Shown one piece after another: positions 28,657 to 40,811 of a stretch of DNA of 64,000 bases. The stretch comes from Phycisphaerales bacterium (GTDB lineage: Bacteria > Planctomycetota > Phycisphaerae > UBA1845): the NCBI GenBank assembly GCA_020639095.1, contig JACKHH010000004.1, forward strand, positions 62,001 through 126,000. The letters are read 5' to 3'. Numbering within the stretch: the stretch's first letter is position 1; each line of letters begins with the position of its first letter. Both the position numbers and the translations under genes were made by a program. The notes beneath the pieces were generated by a model that made no database searches, was not told the DNA's origin, and saw only the letters and a program-made list of their open reading frames with translations.

Positions 28657-29604
28657 ATGCCCCGACTTGAAGAATCCCTGCTTGCGAAGTACGAGGGTGC
28701 GATGCTCGGACTCGCGATCGGCGACGCGCTCGGCTTCCCGGTCGAGTTCTTATCCCTGAAGTCGATCCGAAGCCGGTTCGGCTCCGAAGGTATCACCGAC
28801 CTGCACCCGTTCGCACGCTACCCTGCCGGCACATTCACAGATGATACCCAAATGAGTTTGGCGCTGGCTCGGGCCATCCTCAAGAAGGGCAATGCCGCGG
28901 AACATGAATTCCTGACCGAGGTTGCACGCGAGTTTGTAACGTGGTCGCGTTCACCGGAAAACACCCGCGCCCCTGGCAACACTTGCATGGCTGCGTGCAG
29001 CGAACTGGCGGCGGATTGCTCTTGGCGAGCGCCGGGCAACAACAATTCCAAGGGCTGCGGAACCGCGATGCGCTCAGCACCCATCGGCCTCGCTTGGCAC
29101 GGCGATGATGATCGGATCATTCGACTGGCAAGTCGGACGAGCGAATTGACGCACGGCCATCCGTGCGCAACGGCTGGCAGCGTGGCCATGGCGCTGCTGA
29201 CGAGTTGGGCGCTTGACGGCATGGAGCCGCGGGACATGTACGACCGCCTGGTGGTAGCCACCGCGCCGATCTCACGCACCTTCGCAGCCAAGCTGCGCCA
29301 GGTACCCAACGTCCTCGACGACGCTCCCGCATCGGCGTATGAGGAGCTTGGCGACGCGTGGATCGCGGAGGAGGCTGTCGCCTGCGCCCTCTACGCCTTC
29401 TGGCGCACACCGAGCGACTATCGCCAAACGGTGATCGCAGCCGCCAACATGGATGGCGACTCCGACTCCGCAGCCTGCATCGCCGGAGCAATCAGCGGAG
29501 CATACAACGGCATCACAGCAATCCCCGAAGCTTGGACCCAAGCAGTAGAGGATTCAACCGGGTTGCTTACCGTCGCACACGCATTGCTTGGCTTTCGCCA
29601 TTAG
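28657..29604 (+). CDS. ADP-ribosylglycohydrolase family protein
   Basis: 315 aa. It removes ADP-ribose from proteins or small molecules using a di-metal centre. Diagnostic motifs are GLAIGDALGFPVEF (residues about 18-31), GTFTDDTQMSLALA (TDDT metal ligands) and DGDSDSAACIAGAISGAYNG (second metal cluster and GA helix). The length fits ARH/DraG-like proteins. No ADP-ribosyltransferase gene is next to it, so the substrate is unknown. ATG 28657 (MPRLEESLLAKYEGA) is chosen over the in-frame upstream opening. Confidence 0.92.
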   Translation: MPRLEESLLAKYEGAMLGLAIGDALGFPVEFLSLKSIRSRFGSEGITDLHPFARYPAGTFTDDTQMSLALARAILKKGNAAEHEFLTEVAREFVTWSRSPENTRAPGNTCMAACSELAADCSWRAPGNNNSKGCGTAMRSAPIGLAWHGDDDRIIRLASRTSELTHGHPCATAGSVAMALLTSWALDGMEPRDMYDRLVVATAPISRTFAAKLRQVPNVLDDAPASAYEELGDAWIAEEAVACALYAFWRTPSDYRQTVIAAANMDGDSDSAACIAGAISGAYNGITAIPEAWTQAVEDSTGLLTVAHALLGFRH

Positions 29605-29759
29605 GAAACGAAGAAGCCATTCGCGTATTGAACAAATCTCCATAACGGCGTCGAACTCCACGGCCCCCTGCTTGGCGCAGGGGGTTCTGATTCGGATATC
29701 GTGAGTGATTGCTTGCTGGTAACCCGTGAACTAAGGCGAATACCGAAGTGTGCGCGCAT

Positions 29760-29796
29760 AAAAAAAGCCCCGGGACCCGTAAACCCGGGGCTAAAA
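29760..29796 (-). terminator. Rho-independent terminator of the ECF sigma operon
   Basis: On the minus strand a perfect 9-bp stem AGCCCCGGG / CCCGGGGCT with a 9-nt loop is followed by TTTTTTT. It lies 50 nt beyond the stop of the dockerin-tailed gene. Confidence 0.88.
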
Positions 29797-29845
29797 CGCG
29801 CAACCAACGCATTTACATTTGTTGCGATAAGCTACTGATTAAGCA

Positions 29846-30310
29846 CTACCTGTTCAGGCCAGCCGCCTCACGCTGGTAGGCGCTGAGGTCGAGCAGGTCT
29901 ACGTCGCCGTCGTTGTCGAAGTCGGCGGCGCTGCACTGGTCGGAGACCGTGGCGCCCGGGCCGGACATGCAGTCGACAACCGCACGAGCACTGAACGCAT
30001 CCGCCTGAGCCGAGACCGGCCTGAGCGACGCCAGTGGGTTGGTCATGGCGTTGTTGCCGGAGTCGAGACTCCAAAGCGACGCCATCCCAATCACCGCGGC
30101 AATGCACGCCGCCACCGGCAATCCCACCAGAATCCGCTCATGGAAGCGAATCCGGCGAGCCGGCTGAGGTGCAGCAGTCGAAGCCAGCGACCCTGAATTC
30201 AGGGCAGCAACGTCGACCGGCGTCTGAGCGAAGACACCCGCCTTCTCCGCAGCGAACGCTTCCGCGATCAACTGCTCGAATCGGATGTTATCAGACGAAC
30301 TCAGCGACAT
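29846..30310 (-). CDS. One-TM protein with dockerin-like tail, downstream of an ECF sigma factor
   Basis: 154 aa. Residues 1-70 are cytoplasmic-type and soluble (SSDNIRFEQLIAEAFAAEKAG). One TM lies near residues 75-97 (ILVGLPVAACIAAVIGMASL). The outer part ends in one dockerin/EF-hand loop (DFDNDGDVDLLDLSAYQ). It follows the ECF sigma gene on the same strand by 103 nt and ends in a terminator. Position and topology fit a non-classical anti-sigma factor, but no zinc-type anti-sigma motif (HxxxCxxC) is present. ATG 30310 has GGAG 8 nt upstream. Confidence 0.75.
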   Translation of the reverse strand: MSLSSSDNIRFEQLIAEAFAAEKAGVFAQTPVDVAALNSGSLASTAAPQPARRIRFHERILVGLPVAACIAAVIGMASLWSLDSGNNAMTNPLASLRPVSAQADAFSARAVVDCMSGPGATVSDQCSAADFDNDGDVDLLDLSAYQREAAGLNR

Positions 30311-30413
30311 CACCGTAGCTCCGACTTCCCAAGCCTTGCGGCTCCTGGGCCACAAACCGTTCAATGCGGGTGATCAATCACCCCTGACATAACTAGGGTC
30401 TGGAGCACGCGGG

Positions 30414-31127
30414 CTAGGCGCGAAACTTTTTTGAGATTTTTTCTTCGAGGCAGGACCGCAGCTTTTCGAAAATCTGGCCCCAACGCGACCGCAGGGTCGA
30501 TTCCGGCATCTCCAACCGCTCCGCCGCTTCCTTCCAACGGCGGTCGAGGATCAGGCCGATTTCGCTGCAAACTACTCTCTCATCTTCACTTAGGCGCAGG
30601 ATGCACTCGCGGAGGGCGGTGATCTGCTCGACGCTTTCGAGCATTTCCAGGGGGTTGGTCTCGGGGTCAGTCAGCGGGTTAACGGACTCCTCGGGCACCC
30701 CCGCCGATTCGAAGGGGATGGTCTGGCGGGCATCGGCTTTGGCGGCTGCGTCGAGGCACTTGTTGCGGGCCACGCGGGCGAAGTAGGCCGGGATGCTCGG
30801 CGGAATGGCAGACCGGCCCTTGCGACGCAACGACTCAACGATGCCCGTCCACGATTCGTTTGCCCGGGCGTCCAGCCAGCCTGGGTCGCGTTCGCAGTGC
30901 CGCCTTCCGGCTTTGAAGATGGTGTAGCGGATGAGCCGGTCGTAGCGATCCACCAGCGCCCGGACGGCATCCTCGTCACCATCGAGCACGCCCAGGATCA
31001 GCTTGCGGTCCGCAGGGTCGGGCGGGTGTACCGGCGGTTCGGGGCGCGGAACGTCCGCCGGCTCGCTTTCGGGCAGCGGGCGCAGGGCTTCCTCTCCGGG
31101 CTGATCAATGCCGGTCATGAGGGTCAT
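30414..31127 (-). CDS. ECF-type RNA polymerase sigma factor
   Basis: 237 aa. A proline-rich N-terminal tail (residues 1-40) precedes region 2 (about 45-135; DEDAVRALVDRYDRLIRY, PAYFARVARNKCLDAAAK). A linker follows, then region 4 (about 165-230; LRLSEDERVVCSEIGLIL, KEAAERLEMPESTLRSRWGQIFEKL). The tail and inter-domain linker are longer than in a minimal ECF factor. It is followed by the one-TM dockerin-tailed gene, its likely membrane partner. Confidence 0.88.
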   Translation of the reverse strand: MTLMTGIDQPGEEALRPLPESEPADVPRPEPPVHPPDPADRKLILGVLDGDEDAVRALVDRYDRLIRYTIFKAGRRHCERDPGWLDARANESWTGIVESLRRKGRSAIPPSIPAYFARVARNKCLDAAAKADARQTIPFESAGVPEESVNPLTDPETNPLEMLESVEQITALRECILRLSEDERVVCSEIGLILDRRWKEAAERLEMPESTLRSRWGQIFEKLRSCLEEKISKKFRA

Positions 31128-31184
31128 TATGGTGAATCGACGGAATCGCGGTCAAACCTGGGAAATGCGACGCCGGATTTGCCA

Positions 31185-32771
31185 CTATACGGACGGGCCA
31201 GCCGATCGGATCTGGTCGCTGACGCCATCCTCGAACTTGCGGAAATTGTCGTTGAACAACCCGGCTAGCTTGCGTGCGGTTTTATCGAACGCGTTCGGGT
31301 CTTTCCAACTGTTCCGCGGGACGAGGATTTCGCCGGGAACGCCGGGGCACGCAGTCACCACGTTGAACCCAAAGATCGGATCGGGCGTGGTCGGTGCGCT
31401 CGCAAGCTGGCCGCTGTGGATCGCGTCCACAATCGCGCGGGTGAACCCAAGCTTGATGCGCGATCCCGTACCATACGCCCCACCGCACCAACCGGTGTTG
31501 ACCAGCCAGACATTCGTCTTGTGCTGCTTGGTCTTCGCTGCGAGCAGTTCCGCGTACTTGCCGGGATGCCACACCAAGAACGGCGCGCCGAAACATGCGG
31601 AGAATGTCGCTTCCGGTTCCGTCACGCCCACCTCGGTGCCCGCGACCTTCGCGGTGTAGCCGCTAATGAAGTGGTACATGGCTTCGTCGCTGTTGAGCTT
31701 GCTCACCGGCGGCAGGACGCCGAACGCGTCGCAGGTGAGGAAGATGATCTCGGTGGGATGCCCGCCGACGCAGGGAATCTTCGCGTTGTCGATGTAGTTG
31801 ATGCGATACGCACCGCGCGTGTTCTGCGTGATGCTTACATCCCTGAAATCCACCTGGTGCGTCTCCTCGTCGAAGACCACGTTTTCGAGCACCGATCCGT
31901 AGCGCAGGGCGCGGTAGATGTCAGGCTCGTTTTCCTCGGTGAGGTTGATCGCCTTCGCGTAGCAACCGCCTTCGATATTGAAAATTCCCTGATCGGTCCA
32001 GCAGTGCTCGTCGTCGCCAATCAAACGGCGATGCGGATCGGCTGACAGCGTGGTTTTGCCCGTACCGGACAGGCCGAAGAGCAACGACGACGTTTCGCTA
32101 TCCTTCTCAGCCGTTGCCGAGCAGTGCATGCTGAGCACGCCGCGTTTGGGCATCAGGTAGTTCATCACCGTAAAGATGCCCTTCTTCATTTCGCCGGCAT
32201 ATTCGGTGCCGAGGATGACCATTTCGCCGCGTTCGAAATCGAGATCGACGCTGGTCTTCGAGGTCATGCACGGCGTTTGGCTGTTCGCGGGAAACTGACC
32301 GGCATTGATGATCGTGTAATCGGGTTTTCCGAAGTTGGCGAATTCTTCCGCCGTCGGCCGGACCAGCATGGTGTCCATGAACAGCGCATGGTAGGGCCGG
32401 GCACAAATGACGCGCACCTTGATCCGGTATTTCGGGTCCCAACCAGCGAAGGCGTCGATCACGTAAATGCGCTCGCGCGAGTTCATGTAGTCGACGGCGC
32501 GCTCGTGGTTGATCATGAAGGTGGATTCTTCGATCGCGATGTTGACCGGGCCCCACCAGATGTCATTCGCCGATTCGGGATTGCGCACGATGCGTTTGTC
32601 GAGCGGCGACCGGCCCGTCTTCGCGCCGGAATAGGCGACGAGTGCGCCGCCGTCCGCGATGTTGGTGCCGGCATCGTACTTCAGCGCCTCCTCGTAAAGC
32701 CGGGCGGGGTTGGGATTGCGCAGGACGGTTTTTACAGTGATCCCGTGGTGGCTCAGGTCGATGGTGGACAT
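31185..32771 (-). CDS. pckA: Phosphoenolpyruvate carboxykinase (ATP)
   Basis: 528 aa, the usual length. It interconverts oxaloacetate + ATP and phosphoenolpyruvate + ADP + CO2 (gluconeogenesis). Visible signatures are TGRSPLDKRIV, the PEPCK lid and metal sites (LMPKRGVLSMHCSA), the P-loop GLSGTGKTT with Lys239, GDDEHCW, and NTRGAYRINYIDNA near the C-terminal third. All expected motifs are intact. GGAG lies about 11 nt before the ATG. It is a single gene. Confidence 0.97.
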   Translation of the reverse strand: MSTIDLSHHGITVKTVLRNPNPARLYEEALKYDAGTNIADGGALVAYSGAKTGRSPLDKRIVRNPESANDIWWGPVNIAIEESTFMINHERAVDYMNSRERIYVIDAFAGWDPKYRIKVRVICARPYHALFMDTMLVRPTAEEFANFGKPDYTIINAGQFPANSQTPCMTSKTSVDLDFERGEMVILGTEYAGEMKKGIFTVMNYLMPKRGVLSMHCSATAEKDSETSSLLFGLSGTGKTTLSADPHRRLIGDDEHCWTDQGIFNIEGGCYAKAINLTEENEPDIYRALRYGSVLENVVFDEETHQVDFRDVSITQNTRGAYRINYIDNAKIPCVGGHPTEIIFLTCDAFGVLPPVSKLNSDEAMYHFISGYTAKVAGTEVGVTEPEATFSACFGAPFLVWHPGKYAELLAAKTKQHKTNVWLVNTGWCGGAYGTGSRIKLGFTRAIVDAIHSGQLASAPTTPDPIFGFNVVTACPGVPGEILVPRNSWKDPNAFDKTARKLAGLFNDNFRKFEDGVSDQIRSAGPSV

Positions 32772-33442
32772 CAGAGTCGTCTCCGGTCGCTACGGTCTAT
32801 GGTTGTTTAAGTATCCGTCTTGCAGGGTATCGGACGCGCCAAAAGGGTCAAGAAAATGTTGCTCCGATACTCCCGCCTTTCGCCATAACGAGCGCCGCAC
32901 ATTCGTGAACGCACCGTAGGGTAAGTGCCCGACGGTTGGTCGTGCTTGCCGTCGGTTTATCCGGCCCGCTCTCGCCGAGTTATTCTAGCGCGGTCGCCAA
33001 GTTCTGCTGCAGCTTTCGCACAAAGCGTATGCCGGTGTGCCGCAACGCTTGTGTGCAGCGCCGCATTAATGATGATACCGTAGCGGCTTGCCTGCACGGT
33101 GTGCGCGCACGCCTTGTGAATCGTTTGACGCGCTGACCTGCTGGATCACCGGAGAAAGTTTGCGCTTTGATTGGTTTTGATTTGCCCACACGCAAAACGT
33201 GATGCATAGTATTGGTTGGAAACGACAACTGAATACGTGCAAGCCAAAAGACTTACAGGACATTGCACCTTGTTTCGGCGAACCGCCGAAACGCAACGGT
33301 CAGGGAGCCTCGCTTTCGCGCAGTGACGCAAACGTTCGCGCGCGATCAAGCGAGGCTTCAGCTTGCGCGGCGGTTGTTTCGCCAGTGCCTGCCATACACC
33401 TTCTGCGCGGCGCGTTCTGCATATCATCGCGCATTGCGGATA

Positions 33443-33467
33443 TTGTGGTGCAGGCATCCTGCCTGCA
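33443..33467 (+). repeat. Palindromic repeat family B, copy 1
   Basis: A 25-nt unit starting TTGTGG and containing the perfect hairpin TGCAGGCA-TCC-TGCCTGCA (33449-33467). A reverse-orientation copy at 58846-58870 matches at 24 of 25 positions. Confidence 0.85.
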
Positions 33468-33532
33468 TAGAAATGGTCGTCAGCCGATTATTGGATTGGC
33501 GCAAGTAGCGCGCTGTGTGCCCTGCTTTTACT

Positions 33533-33560
33533 CCGCTCCCTTACAGTCGCGGCTCGGATT
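33533..33560 (+). repeat. 28-bp repeat family A, copy
   Basis: 28 nt starting CCGCTCCCTTACAG and ending GGCTCGGATT. It is identical to the copy at 50393-50420 and differs at one base from the reverse-orientation copies at 50269-50296 and 58784-58811. It lies 13 nt from the dnaE stop codon. Confidence 0.88.
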
Positions 33561-33573
33561 TGCACTTCGGGCC

Positions 33574-37125
<3,552 letters not shown>

Positions 37126-37536
37126 CGTGAGATCCTTCTCTATTCACAACCGCTCGGACGCGGATTGTCGTTTTCCTGAACGCGGGGTCGATGTTTAGCG
37201 GCGACCCGCAGGGGAGCACGTCTCCTTCTACGACGCTACTGCGATACGGTGAGCACTCCCGCCGGACGCGCTCGCGTGCCGCTCGCCGCTAAACGTGCGT
37301 GCGCGGCGCCCTGCGCAGTCGGGGAAGGATCACCGACACATTATGGATGCGGTTATACGGCGCGTACGCACGTTTCTCAATCAAACTGGCGCCGGTCATA
37401 CGGGCGTTTCGTCGCGTACGATCCCTTGCAAAGCTGTGATATCTTGCGTCCGCGCGGATTTGTGATGCTAGGCAATCGGGGCCTGGCTGCTACAATGTCG
37501 CATTCTGCACGGATACAGCGACCGGGGTTCAATACT
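37126..37536. other. Divergent promoter region between dnaE and a lipoprotein gene
   Basis: 410 nt with no credible gene. A -10-like TACAAT lies at 37491-37496, giving a start of transcription near 37503 and a leader of about 34 nt before GTG 37537. No matching -35 at 17 nt was found. The ATG at 37495 overlaps this box, which argues against it as the start. Confidence 0.45.
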
Positions 37537-39006
37537 GTGAATCAAATCAAATGGCTGATCAGGTTGGGCCTGCTTTGCGTGGTGGGCTTGCTCGCGAGCG
37601 GGTGCATTGTCGGCCAGCCGCCCGGCAAGGGTCAGGTGATGCACCTGACGGAACCGACGACGCACGGCAAGTACTTCCTCTATCTGCCCGAGGGCTACGA
37701 GGAGGAGAACAGCGCGACGTCGAGCAAACGCTGGCCCGTGGTGGTGACGTTTCACGGCATGCGGCCCTTCGACGACTATGGCAGCCAGATTCGCGAATGG
37801 CAACAGGAGGCGGATCGTTACGGCTACGTCGTAATTGCGCCGAAGACGCTCACATCCGACCTGCTGCGGCAGATCGCCAAGATTCGCCCGACGAAGATCA
37901 ACGCAGCCATTCGCCGTGACGAGGAGGTGACGCTGGCTGCGCTGGACGATGTGTCGCGACGCGTGAACATCGACCCGACCAAGGTGCTGAGCACGAGTTG
38001 GTCGTCCGGCGGGTATCTCGCGCACTACATGATCAACCATCACCCTGAGCGCTTCACCTGCATCGCGCCGCGGCAATCGAATTTCAGTTCCGAAATCCTC
38101 GACGAAAACCAGGTGCCCAAGTATCGCGACACCAAGGTGGGGATTTTCTACACCGAGAACGACTTCGCGATTTGCCGGCGTGAATCGCAGGAGGCAGCCA
38201 AGTGGTACGCCCACAACGGGTTTGACGTGACCTTCGCCGTGTTCCGTGACCTCGGGCACGAACGCAGGCCGAGCGTGGCGGCGGACTTCTTCGCGCGGCA
38301 GATCGGCGCGACGGCCAAGACCCCGCCCACCGAACTCGCGCGCATGCAGGTCACCCGCGTGCCGCTGCCCAAGCTCAACGGCAAGCTGAACGGCCAGACG
38401 AAGAAGGAGAGTCGCGTCGTCTCTGTGACGCAACTCACCGGCGAGCAGCGCGAAGCGCAGCGGGCAAAGGAAAGTCGCAAACGCAACACGCGACAGACGC
38501 CGCGCAAGCAGCAACGCGCAACACCCACACCTGCGCCGCAAGTACAGCACGTGCAACGGGCGGAGCCTGTCACCCTCAATTCCGTGTACGATCAGAACGC
38601 GAAGACCGTCGATATGGTTGCGAGCGCTCAGCGCAATCCCAAGCCGATTGTTTCCGATGTGCGTGCATCCCAGCCCGTCGCCGAGCAAACGCCAAGCGGC
38701 TTTGATAACGCACGTGACGACCAACTCCGCATCCGCGTCAGTTCGACGATCGGCATCGTGCCGCATCATGTCACGTTCAGCGCGGTGGCGCCGGCGGAAA
38801 TCAGCGATGGTGCATACTTCCTCTGGATGGACAACGGCGAACCGATCTCCAACGGCATGAACGGCCAAAAATACTTCATCGCACCCGGCAAGCACGAGAT
38901 CGAACTGCTGATGACAACAGCAGATGGCCGCCAACACTACGCGAAGAAGACGATCACGATCCTGGAGCGGCTTGGCGGGAAGGGGTCGCCGCAGGGCGGC
39001 GAGTGA
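37537..39006 (+). CDS. Lipoprotein alpha/beta hydrolase with C-terminal PKD-like domain
   Basis: 489 aa from GTG 37537. The lipoprotein signal (NQIKWLIRLGLLCVVGLLASGC) places the lipid on Cys22 or so. The hydrolase domain (about 45-260) shows WPVVVTFHGM (oxyanion strand), STSWSSGGYLAHY (nucleophile elbow of PHB-depolymerase/esterase type), YTENDF (acid) and DLGHERR (His). A basic Lys/Arg/Gln-rich linker (about 275-345) precedes a PKD-like beta domain (VPHHVTFSAVAPAEI, YFLWMDNGE). It is probably an envelope esterase. A 489-aa antisense frame is a shadow. Confidence 0.8.
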   Translation: MNQIKWLIRLGLLCVVGLLASGCIVGQPPGKGQVMHLTEPTTHGKYFLYLPEGYEEENSATSSKRWPVVVTFHGMRPFDDYGSQIREWQQEADRYGYVVIAPKTLTSDLLRQIAKIRPTKINAAIRRDEEVTLAALDDVSRRVNIDPTKVLSTSWSSGGYLAHYMINHHPERFTCIAPRQSNFSSEILDENQVPKYRDTKVGIFYTENDFAICRRESQEAAKWYAHNGFDVTFAVFRDLGHERRPSVAADFFARQIGATAKTPPTELARMQVTRVPLPKLNGKLNGQTKKESRVVSVTQLTGEQREAQRAKESRKRNTRQTPRKQQRATPTPAPQVQHVQRAEPVTLNSVYDQNAKTVDMVASAQRNPKPIVSDVRASQPVAEQTPSGFDNARDDQLRIRVSSTIGIVPHHVTFSAVAPAEISDGAYFLWMDNGEPISNGMNGQKYFIAPGKHEIELLMTTADGRQHYAKKTITILERLGGKGSPQGGE

Positions 39007-39082
39007 CGATTTACGATTTACGATTTACGAATGACGAATGACGAATGACGAATGACGAATGACGAATGACGAATGACGAATT
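39007..39082 (+). repeat. Heptamer tandem repeat (CGATTTA then CGAATGA)
   Basis: Three CGATTTA units (39007-39027), then seven CGAATGA units (39028-39076) and a partial unit. It lies immediately after the lipoprotein-hydrolase stop codon. The same heptamer appears in reverse at 44361-44381. Confidence 0.95.
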
Positions 39083-39160
39083 GATTGTATGGCGGGCTAT
39101 TGCCCGCCGCATCATCCGATCGTTCACCGTCGAATTCAGCATTCCACGGCTTTGACAACC

Positions 39161-39475
39161 ATGCCGGACTTTCACGAAACAACAACGGCACTCAAAGAAC
39201 GGCAATGGTCACGACCTGAAGATCATCCGTCACTCGTCACGCGTCACGCGTCACTTTCGTCGCCGTTCCGCTGGTTCGCCATTTTCCTCATCCGCTTCTA
39301 CCAGTCCTACATCCGCCCGCATCTCGTCGGACAGTGCAAGTTCACGCCGCATTGCAGCGAGTACGCAATTGGCTGCATCGAGAAGCACGGCCTGTTTAAG
39401 GGCGGGTGGTATACCACGCGCCGCCTGTGCCGCTGCCACCCGTTCTCCAAAGGCGGCATCGACCCGGTGCCGTAA
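39161..39475 (+). CDS. yidD: Membrane protein insertion efficiency factor YidD
   Basis: The conserved YidD core is FRWFAIFLIRFYQSYIRP (residues about 36-53), QCKFTPHCSEYAIG and GGWYTTRRLCRCHPFSKGG; the Cys residues and the terminal DPVP are as in the family. It assists YidC-mediated insertion at the inner membrane. Family members are usually about 70-85 aa, so the N-terminal 30 or so residues of this 104-aa reading are doubtful: they are partly encoded by GTCAC-type heptamers (39229-39256). The true start may be a non-AUG codon near 39250. No rnpA/yidC neighbours. Confidence 0.8.
   Translation: MPDFHETTTALKERQWSRPEDHPSLVTRHASLSSPFRWFAIFLIRFYQSYIRPHLVGQCKFTPHCSEYAIGCIEKHGLFKGGWYTTRRLCRCHPFSKGGIDPVP
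39229..39256 (+). repeat. Heptamer tandem repeat GTCACTC/GTCACGC
   Basis: Four 7-nt units (GTCACTC, GTCACGC, GTCACGC, GTCACTT), lying in the frame just before the conserved yidD core. Confidence 0.8.
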
Positions 39476-39536
39476 GGGCGGTACACTCGCCGCGCTACCG
39501 GGAACCCCAACCACACGGAAAGCGTAGGATCGTCTG

Positions 39537-40589
39537 GTGTCTCCCCTTCCGCCCATTCCACCGCGACATGCGTACACCGCGCGGCACAGCTCGAGCGTTG
39601 CGCTCTACCCCATCTTCGGCGGAGCGATCTACGGGATGTTCGCATACCTGCTGGTGTTGGATCGCTTTGAACTCGGCGGATTGCTTGGCGGTTTATTCTT
39701 GAGCGGCTTGATTGGTATGTTTGCCGGTCTGGGCAGCTCACCATTCGTGTTCGCGCTGCTGCGCAATCGCGACTTCAAGAAGTGCTTCGCGCTGATGTCG
39801 TGGTCGGTCGCAGCGCTGATCATTGTGACCGCAATCCTCCCGCTTCCACCGCAATCGACAATCGCCTTTCTGATCGCGGGCGCGCCGCTCCTGTTTCTCG
39901 CGGTGGCCATCCTGCAAACGTACACATCCCCACGCCTCTACTTCGGCACCGACATCTGCCATCTGTGTGGATACGACCTGCGCGCCTCAGTCGATGCCGG
40001 TCGCTGCCCCGAGTGCGGCTGGCAGTTCGGCAACGTCACCGCGCCGCAAGAAGAGGCGGAGAAAGGGCAAGGGCACACATTCGGCAGGTTGGCGAATCGC
40101 GTCTGGCGGCACCCGCTCATCGCACTACTTGGGCTGACGTTCATTCTCGGTCTGGGCGTGGTCTACGATCGCGCGCAGTGCGCATTCCTGCGACGCGACC
40201 TGCGCAGCGCGATCGCGAAGCAACAAGCAGCCGGGAGCACGTTCACGCCGGGTCAACTGACATCATTCGACTGGGACGAACTGCACGTCTTCGGAGCGTA
40301 CACCTCGATCAATGCCGCGGAGAAGGCGCTCGGTTTTCGTTGGGAGAAAATCGGCAGGACCGGCATCGCGATGGAAGAAGACATCCAGGTTCTGGCCTTC
40401 GTGAAGGATGGGCACGTCGTGCGTTACACCGTGGTACGCGTGTGGGGCGACTTCGCAATGCCCGTCTATGCCGAGTCGCCAATCACTCCGAATGCCAAGC
40501 TGCACGCCGTGCCCATGAGCGGACGCGACGCGTTCCAGGTGCTGCCACCAACTGCGGACACACCCGTGACAAATCCGCCGGCCCGTTAG
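39537..40589 (+). CDS. Membrane protein with CGYDLR zinc ribbon
   Basis: 350 aa from GTG 39537. Four hydrophobic segments lie at about residues 20-45, 47-70, 82-100 and 105-125, then a zinc ribbon CHLCGYDLR...CPECGWQF (about 140-160), one more TM (about 185-205) and an outer C-terminal region. The CGYDLR...CPECG ribbon is a hallmark of many planctomycete membrane proteins whose function is unknown. The start is uncertain (GTG with no clear ribosome binding site). Confidence 0.75.
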   Translation: MSPLPPIPPRHAYTARHSSSVALYPIFGGAIYGMFAYLLVLDRFELGGLLGGLFLSGLIGMFAGLGSSPFVFALLRNRDFKKCFALMSWSVAALIIVTAILPLPPQSTIAFLIAGAPLLFLAVAILQTYTSPRLYFGTDICHLCGYDLRASVDAGRCPECGWQFGNVTAPQEEAEKGQGHTFGRLANRVWRHPLIALLGLTFILGLGVVYDRAQCAFLRRDLRSAIAKQQAAGSTFTPGQLTSFDWDELHVFGAYTSINAAEKALGFRWEKIGRTGIAMEEDIQVLAFVKDGHVVRYTVVRVWGDFAMPVYAESPITPNAKLHAVPMSGRDAFQVLPPTADTPVTNPPAR

Positions 40590-40811
40590 CGGCGTACTTC
40601 TGTCAATACTTGTCGGATGCGCGCGTTGCCGCCCGTTCGGGCTTTGCCTCGGGCCGTTGATTCCGCTACTTTCGCCGATCTTTCGTAGCCCTAGTTCGGC
40701 CCGATTGCCGGAAGTGCGGCGGATGCATTGGGCATCCGGCGCGTCCGGTCCGCTTCTCCTCGGGCGCGGAACCGTTTGGCTGACTGCTTTCCAACCAGGA
40801 ATCGACAAGTG

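Larger units (their letters stand above)
32772..33573. other. Long intergenic region with palindromic repeats
   Basis: 800 nt between dnaE and pckA (both minus strand) with no credible gene. The part at 33150-33270 is AT-richer than its surroundings and gives short Phe/Cys-rich frames on the minus strand that look like chance or a relic. Repeats of families B (33443-33467) and A (33533-33560) lie at the dnaE side. The pckA promoter should be within about 200 nt of 32771. Confidence 0.5.

Noticed and set aside
37468..38937. A 489-codon open frame on the minus strand across the lipoprotein hydrolase
   Set aside because: The opposite strand carries a lipoprotein signal and hydrolase motifs; the minus frame has none and shows shadow composition.
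39007..39082. A short CRISPR-like array
   Set aside because: The units are 7 nt with no spacers; this is a simple tandem repeat.
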